A DNA stretch of 64,000 nt, from the NCBI GenBank assembly GCA_037157565.1, contig JAZHRO010000013.1:115582001-115646000 (forward strand). Direction: 5' to 3'. Positions 58,017 through 64,000 of this stretch are shown here, one piece after another. Positions within the stretch are counted from its first letter, which is position 1, and each line of letters opens with the position of its first letter. The stretch comes from Thalassia testudinum (Eukaryota; Streptophyta; Magnoliopsida; Alismatales; Hydrocharitaceae). The notes beneath the pieces were generated by a model that made no database searches, was not told the origin of the DNA, and saw only the letters and a program-made list of their open reading frames with translations. A program made the translations under genes and the position numbers.

Positions 58017-59384
58017 TGTTCGGGGCATAGATCACGTAAAAGATAAACACGTCGTTGTAGCACGAAATACGCCTCGATAAATAAAATTAACGGAACTGGT
58101 GAGTCTCGATTGATCATAGGGAGGCAGAAAGCGCTTTTGATTTCATGCTCTTATCCTAAATCTAATTACTAAATAGTAGAGAGAATGAATCACAATATAC
58201 ATATCACGCAGAGAGTTTGAACATGAATTGCATACATGTACTATAACTAAACAAATTATAAGCATGAATAAAACTATTTAGGTAATAGAATGAGGGCACC
58301 AAGGTGATCCGTGGTGGCCTTCTGGAGAGGTTGAGGAGAGCAAGAACAATCCGACAGGATGGCCCAATGAATTTTTCAGACGGAGGCAAAGAAGACGGGA
58401 AGAAGAAGAAGAGAGAGAGGTAGAAGAAGGAAGTAGAAGAAAAAGAATGAAGAGAGAGTTGAGAGTTGTCTTTTTTTCCAAGAGAGGGGAGCCTTTGGTC
58501 CTTTTATATCTCATGCAAATCCTTCTTCTTTCCTTGGTTCTCTCTGGTGTTGCCATGTGGCACACTGTGCGCTCTCAGATCCTTCATCACACGGCTCCTG
58601 CTTGCCCGCGCTCGCGCCTTTACGTTTTTGCCTTCAAATCCTGCCTCATCATCTCAGCCGTCCGATTTCAAATCCTACGCGTGCCACGTGGATGCTTCTC
58701 AGCCGTCCAATTTCAAATCCTACGCGCGCCACTTGGATGCATCTCAGCCCTCCAATCGTGCATACGCGCCTGCACGTGCCCGCCTGCGACGCCGCATCAA
58801 TTTTGCGCAGTGCAGGGATCGAACCCACATCCTTTCTTACGTACACGTGCGCGTGAGCCAACGCACTGCACAAACCCTTTAGTATATATACTTGTTAGTT
58901 TCCATTTATACTCATCCAATCTGGGCAGGCGACGTAGCGCACTCGCGGCCATTCGTATTCTTTTCCTTGTATTTGGTGATGTAGACATCCGATTAAGTTG
59001 ATTTTTGCACCGTTGGACTGCGAACGTCGATCCGGATCCATCCATATGGTTGGATTTGCCATCTGAGGTCTGGATCTTCTTCAATTTTCCTCTTGGCTCT
59101 TGCTCTTTTGTGGACTCCCTAGGGTGCTATGGGAGTTTAATTGATGCGATATTGGATGCGTTAGACTCCCTTTGTTATTCCAAATAGATCCATAAGGTTG
59201 GGTCGGTCATCTACAGCCCTGGATTACCTGCAATCATTAATACCTCTCATATAACATAGTTTAATGCATAAAACACATATCAACTACGATGTAGAATATG
59301 ATGCGTATGATTGCAGAATGTTTATGTTAAGCTAAGTTCTAGCTTAATTCAGGTGAATTAGGGCCTATGATTGCTGTGCAATCA
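58017..59384 (-). repeat. 5' LTR of H
   Basis: 1368 bp. TATA box (minus) at 58500-58509. It is clearly more diverged from its partner than the LTR pairs of A and B, so H is an older insertion. Confidence 0.92.
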
Positions 59385-59389
59385 GTAGG

Positions 59390-60592
59390 CCGGCGCCGAG
59401 GAAGAAGAAGCTCCGGTAGAGGGGGACAGCGATGACGACGAAGAAAGAGTGACGACGGCTGGTATTGCACGACACGGAGGAAGGTGAGGAAGAAGAATCT
59501 ACCTCTAGTATTGCAGTTAAATGACGAGAGGAGTTGGGGGGAGTCGCCGGAGCTCGAGGTGCTATTCAGCCAAAATAGGAGAGAGGAAATTGGGGATTTT
59601 CCAGTCGAAATCGAGTCTGAGAAACTCGACGCGGTCTGAGGATCCTTTTATAGGGGTCTAGAGATTGATTTGAGCTTGGAAGCCTAGCTTCCAAGCTTGG
59701 AATGTTCGTCGGAATAGGATACCCATCTCTTTGAAGGATTCTCATGAGGCATTGGGCAAGATCTAGATCTTCAGATCTAGTTGAAGAGGAAGGTAATTGC
59801 CTGACGAGTTTTCCTTTTAATTTTGAGAGGGATTCACCAAGAAATCATGGAGATCTTGCCAAATTAAGTTTGCTGGAGTTGTAGGAATAGGATTTCATGG
59901 TAGTAGGGACCTATTCGTGAAGAAGACGTCAAAGATGGGGGGCTATGTGTAAGGAATTCAAAAAGCTAAGGGTCTTAATGAGATCAAAAGAGTTTGACTG
60001 GACCAAAATGCAAACTTGGTCAAGATGATCTTAGATTGGACCCAAATTGTGGTACAAACCTAATTTGGACCCAAAGATCCAATGGTGAAGTTAGATTTAG
60101 GTTTTAACTTCGTTTGACTGGATAATTTATCCAAAAACCTAAATTAGGGCAAATGTTTGTTTGAGACTTTATTTTGGGTCAAGACGTGTTCTGATGGTCA
60201 AATTGAAGGTACTAAACCCTAGAGAATATTTTTCTATGAATTTTAGAGGGTTGAATTTTATCCTGACCAGAACATCATTTAATTAAGAAGGTCTATTTTT
60301 AGGGTTTTAGAAGTCATTTAATTCTTGAAATGCACGAAAATCATTTTCTGTTTGTACTAACCCACTTGTTAGACTTTTAAGACCATTTGGACCTTAATTA
60401 ATCCCTGGAGAACCCGCGGTTATTTTGCATTCATGTTATGATGGTAAAATTATAGTTTTAACCATTGTTTCTTGTATTTCTCTTTGAAAGGATTTGTAAT
60501 GAATTTTGGGCTTCTGATGGTTATGTAGGAGCATTTAATGACTTTATCAGATCAAATTGAGCTAGTTATGGCTCATGATGGTGTTCCCATCA
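59390..60592 (-). mobile_element. 3' LTR X3 (family X), start half
   Basis: Similar to X1 9770-10918 and X2 31860-33009. The LTR start is TGATGGGAACACCATCATGAGC at 60592. TATA box (minus) at 59644-59654. It is cut by H; some left-hand sequence continues before 51806. Unlike X1 and X2, it is followed by a PPT, so here the family is attached to an internal region. Confidence 0.8.
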
Positions 60593-61348
60593 TAGCCCCA
60601 TGCCTAGCTTTTGTTAGTCCCTTAGCAAACTCTCATGGAATTAACTCAAATTCTAGACCATGCCTTTTTATGCTCAGATTTCTGATGTGTGCTTTCTTTT
60701 GTATATTAGGTTAGAATGTCAATAGTAGGCCTAGAGGTACTCAAGTACCAACCAAGATCCAGATCTAACCAGCTCTAGCCTCAGTCTGCCGTGAAGGTTT
60801 CTAAGGTCCACAAGAACTAACCTAAGGTTCGTTGAACTCTGCAGTTAAAGCACCTGTGCTTGTAACATTTTTAGTCTTGATTTAGTTTGCAATGCGTTTT
60901 TGTAAGGGAGTGACAGAGGAATTTTTTTGCAATTTTAGAGAGTTTTCTCTCTCTTTCCTTGTCTTTATTTCTAGTTTTCGATTGGCTTTACAACACAATC
61001 AGTATCAGATTCCTAACTCACACCATCAATCTTCGCAGGGTCCTTGGCAATCGATGCTTTGGGATAGACCGCCCATGGCAACCCCTAGAACCCTAACTTT
61101 CGACACTTCGAGATAGCGCTGCTCATGGCATTCTGTAGCTAAATTTAGGCCCTGGCAATCGACATTTCAGGATAATCCCGCCTATGGCACTTGAATCAGC
61201 ACAAGGTGCTTACGTGCCCCTGGTGGGATATTTAGATATCCTAGGAGACAAACACTGAGGAGACGATATGTTATTGCGCATTTTTTAGGGGAATTTCCCG
61301 CCTCTCCGTGTCGGGAACTCTTCCAAATCAACTTGTGTTGATAAGCCG
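60593..61348 (-). other. 3' internal region of element X3
   Basis: On the minus strand the PPT reads GCTAGGCATGGGGCTA (60593-60608). A hairpin with one mismatch (TTTGTTA/TAGCAAA on the + strand) is at 60610-60629. Three repeats of a 30-bp motif lie at 61051-61189. The stretch near 61290-61330 (GGAATTTCCCGCCTC, GTCGGGAACTC) parallels 42005-42035 of B. Cut at 61349 by element Y. No gene is supported. Confidence 0.75.
61051..61189 (-). repeat. Three copies of a ~30-bp motif in X3 3' region
   Basis: 61051-61080, 61100-61130 and 61159-61189 each read TCGAnnnTTnnGGATAnnCCGCCnATGGCA, with variation. The middle one (ACTTCGAGATAGCGCTGCTCATGGCA) matches 41774-41799 of B and, reversed, 18672-18696 of A. 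Confidence 0.75.
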
Positions 61349-63321
61349 CTTGATTAGCCTATATTTGTCGGCTATTTATGTATTTAAGTGCCTAGGCATT
61401 AGATTAACATTAGCATATACATAGCATGCATTAAGATATAAATAATTTAGTTTATATATATTTGCTCGTATGCATTCCATATATAAATTATTTAGCATGC
61501 ATTAGAATAACATGCATTAGTCTTTAGGTTACATTATATGCATATATTAGAATTAACATTTTATTGAGGATTTGCACATAAATAAACCAATCTTTTTATT
61601 ATTTATTTTTATTCTCTCTTCTTTACTGTAGATATGCGCCTCTCTGCCACCAGCTGTCCACACTGAAGACCTGCATTCAAGGACGAGCGGGTGAGGTGGA
61701 TCTGGTCGAGGCAGCTGAGACTACAAGGGAGAGGAGGAGGCAGCCGAGCACGTGGAGACGCTGCCCCACTCCACCACCGTGTGCTCCACTCCACCACCGT
61801 GGTCTCCATGGCTGAACTCCACCACACCGAGGGCTGGTGAGGTGACAGCTCGCTGCGCCAAGCCGGTGGATTTATGCCAACACCGTGCTTGAGCCTTCAT
61901 GGCTCCACTTCACCATGAGCGTGGCCACACCGGCTGCGCGACCATCATCTTCTTTTCCTTCAAAGGAACCCAACACATCCGCTGCCTCACTGTGCCTTAT
62001 AGACACCTCTAGTCATGCCCATCACCACCTCCTTCACCAAGGCACCTCGCACCCATCCACTCCATGTGCTCACGCACTTGCGCAACAATTGCATCATCGT
62101 GCAACCACCAACATCACCACCACGGCAGCCATCTCCCCTGCCAGTTAAGACGTACGGGAAGTTTCCCTGACATCTGAAGCCCCTCATCAATCCCTCGATG
62201 CACCTCCGCCCATGCGCTACAGAGCACGCCACACCCGCAGCAGCAAGCAGCCTCCGCTCGCAACTGCAGCAACATGCGCAGCAGCGCATGCCTCCTCGTC
62301 TCCAGCAACACGTGCAGCAGCGTGTGCCTCCTCGCCTCCAATACGTGGTCCCCTTTAGCAGCGTGCTCCCATTTGCCCGTGCCCCCTGCAGGGCGCCATT
62401 GCCGTACCCCCTTTCTATGCCTCCACCTCGTCCAAGCAAGCATAAACTCTAGTAGCAGTCCGCATGTGCAGCTGCATGTTCTCTCCACACTACGCGCGGT
62501 TGCTGCGCACGACCGGATGCACGCACGCGCATCACCTCTAGCAGCCAGGCACGATTGAACACACGTGCACTCCGCAGCAGAATTTGTTCACCACCATGTC
62601 GCTGTTCATCTTCTTCCTCAGAAGAACCCATCTTCGCCACCACCTAACAGCCACCTCAAGTCGCCGAATAGGCCGCCAAACTCACCACTAACATCGCCAT
62701 ACTCCTCGTTGCATTCCACCACATCTTCCCCCACATCCACGACCGCTGGTATCACCCGCACGGCCACCGGTAGAACTCCACGTCGCTAGTGTTGTATCTC
62801 CATCCGGTCGACCCCAGCCACCTCGCGACTCACTGCCGCCACCACCGCGAAGCCCTCGCTCCACTTGATCTCCGACAAGCTCTTCCCCTCCGGCCATCCT
62901 CTCCCCCATGCATGCAAGCCAATTGAAGATCCTCCCCTATTTTTCCTAGTAAAACTTGCATTTGTTATTACATTTATATGCCATTGCAAGTTTTGATTTT
63001 TTATTTTATTAATTAAATATTATGGCACATTTAAGAGAACACCCTCAAATTTCAACGTAAATGAAAAATCAACATGATCATGTCTTATTGTCCCAATTGA
63101 GAAGCGATTTTGACTTGATTTCTTGACGAAGTTAATAGTGAGCATCGATTTTTGACCCTTGCGAGTTTTAATAGGTCATTGCCTCCCTATGGACACGACT
63201 TGCTCTTCTGTAAGTGGTTTAATTTTAATTCAATATTTTGATTAGTCAATTTTCCACCACTTAGAAATACAATGACAAATCATATTAATTATCATTTTCG
63301 AAAGCGAAAATTGACTCGTCA
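61349..63321 (+). mobile_element. 5' LTR of + strand element Y
   Basis: The end at 63321 (GACTCGTCA) is fixed by the PBS that follows. The start at TGATAAGCCGC (61349) is a best guess, from the break in X3 sequence. An AT-rich first part with repeated GCATGCATTAGAATAA is followed by GC-rich, CpG- and CAG-rich DNA (61620-62930; CAGCAG runs at 62230-62330). Frames there (for example + 61885-62148 and + 62198-62452) follow from composition and resemble no protein. Confidence 0.6.
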
Positions 63322-63323
63322 AA

Positions 63324-63341
63324 TGGCGTCGTTGCCGGGGA
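63324..63341 (+). other. Primer-binding site of Y (tRNA-Asp type)
   Basis: TGGCGTCGTTGCCGGGGA, one substitution from A, 2 nt after the LTR. Confidence 0.9.
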
Positions 63342-64000
63342 GGAAATAGACTTGTTAAATTCGTATTTATCTATTTGTTCACATTTTAGTTGAGGCATAT
63401 TTTAATTTGATTATCTGTTTGGTGCGAGGGTACTTGTATTCCGAGACGAGTTGATGCACCAGCCTCAGCGACACTGAGGTGGACCTTATTTCCACCGATT
63501 GGAGGAGAGACCAAGCTTCATATTTACGAGCAGGAGCTTGAACATTGGTGAACCTTGTTGTCACCAACTGGGAGGTGGACATCCGGAGTGATCATCATCA
63601 TCTCTGTTGATTTTTCAGTAGATAGAATTTAGGTTTTAGAACTTTACTTTTATTTATTTTCTTACACATACATTTGGTTTGAGACCCTTATTCTGGGGTA
63701 CGTTTTTAGGGGTTTGTTCCCCGATTTTATTTTAGGCCCATGTTGGGTAATTTTTTGGGAGCATGTTCCCATTTCTTTAGGCTTAGGTTTTTCTTCTCTT
63801 TTGTGGGTTGTTTTTATTTGTGCATAAGTAAAAAAAAATAAAACAAAACACAAGTTGCCTGCCCCTAGGGCGAACCATTCAGGTGTGTATGAGTAGCCTC
63901 TAGATTTATTTTCTGCATTGTATGCATTCTTGCATCGCTGATTGCTAGAAGCAAGGTACTCATCCTCTTACTTTGCATCCATATCTTGATCACGCATTTG
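63342..64000 (+). other. 5' leader of Y
   Basis: Non-coding up to the window end. It contains two similar GGTGGAC-containing boxes (63479-63510 and 63550-63590: GAGGTGGAC...CACCgA/AcTGG...). gag is not reached. Confidence 0.6.

Larger units (their letters stand above)
51811..59384 (-). mobile_element. Complete LARD-like element H
   Basis: LTRs (51811-53143, 1333 bp; 58017-59384, 1368 bp) are flanked by the perfect duplication GTAGG (51806-51810, 59385-59389). PBS, PPT, hairpin and internal PPT box are present. The 4.9-kb interior has no gag core, protease, RT or integrase, but carries one long unrecognised frame (55189-56838). It is inserted in LTR X3. H is a large retrotransposon derivative in structure. 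Confidence 0.92.

Noticed and set aside
61885..62560. Overlapping frames with CAG-type repeats in the LTR of Y
   Set aside because: Open on both strands because of GC/CAG-rich composition; no domain, and the position inside an LTR explains the sequence.

Overview
The window looks like intergenic DNA from a large, repeat-rich seed-plant genome, most likely an angiosperm. It carries SIRE/Maximus-type Ty1/copia and Athila-type Ty3/gypsy LTR retrotransposons, primer-binding sites that match plant tRNA-Asp, and many nonsense codons of the kind left by cytosine-methylation decay. I found no host gene, tRNA, rRNA or CRISPR array. The species cannot be named from the sequence.

Layout, left to right. 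1-2339: 3' end of a + strand SIRE-like copia element, with a seven-fold polypurine tract and the 3' LTR (628-2339). 2345-3997: GC-rich minus-strand LTR (G1). 3998-4703: unassigned AT-rich DNA. 4704-11623: old minus-strand gypsy element E (gag, leader, decayed PBS, 5' LTR), whose LTR is split by solo LTR X1 (8221-10918). 11624-22988: minus-strand Athila pol of an older backbone element D, split by complete element A (12005-21242, TSD TGCAT). 22989-24680: mosaic of LTR pieces. 24681-38647: + strand element F, with one solo LTR in its 5' LTR (25490-27666) and another in gag (X2, 30293-33009, TSD CCCAG). 38653-38986 and 49602-51080: two parts of D gag, separated by complete minus-strand element B (38992-49596, TSD ATTGT). 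51811-59384: complete minus-strand element H (TSD GTAGG), inserted in an X-family 3' LTR remnant (X3) that ends at 60592. 60593-61348: 3' internal end of X3. 61349-64000: 5' LTR, PBS and leader of + strand element Y.

D is the only element here in which reverse transcriptase is visible. A, B and F code only for gag and an aspartic protease, then pass straight to the 3' untranslated region. H has neither and instead carries an unrecognised frame of about 550 codons. All four keep complete cis-acting ends: PBS, an internal PPT-like box, a hairpin, the terminal PPT and LTRs. The simplest reading is a group of non-autonomous elements mobilised in trans by an Athila-like partner such as D.

Two cis-structures shared across these families stand out. 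First, the boxes GAGGACAT and GCATGGGG lie exactly 12 nt apart, 1.2-1.5 kb before the terminal PPT. Second, a small hairpin with a compensatory base-pair change lies 5-6 nt before the PPT. LTR-to-LTR differences, counted by eye, are about 1% for A and about 1.3% for B, so both are fairly recent insertions. E and D are much older.
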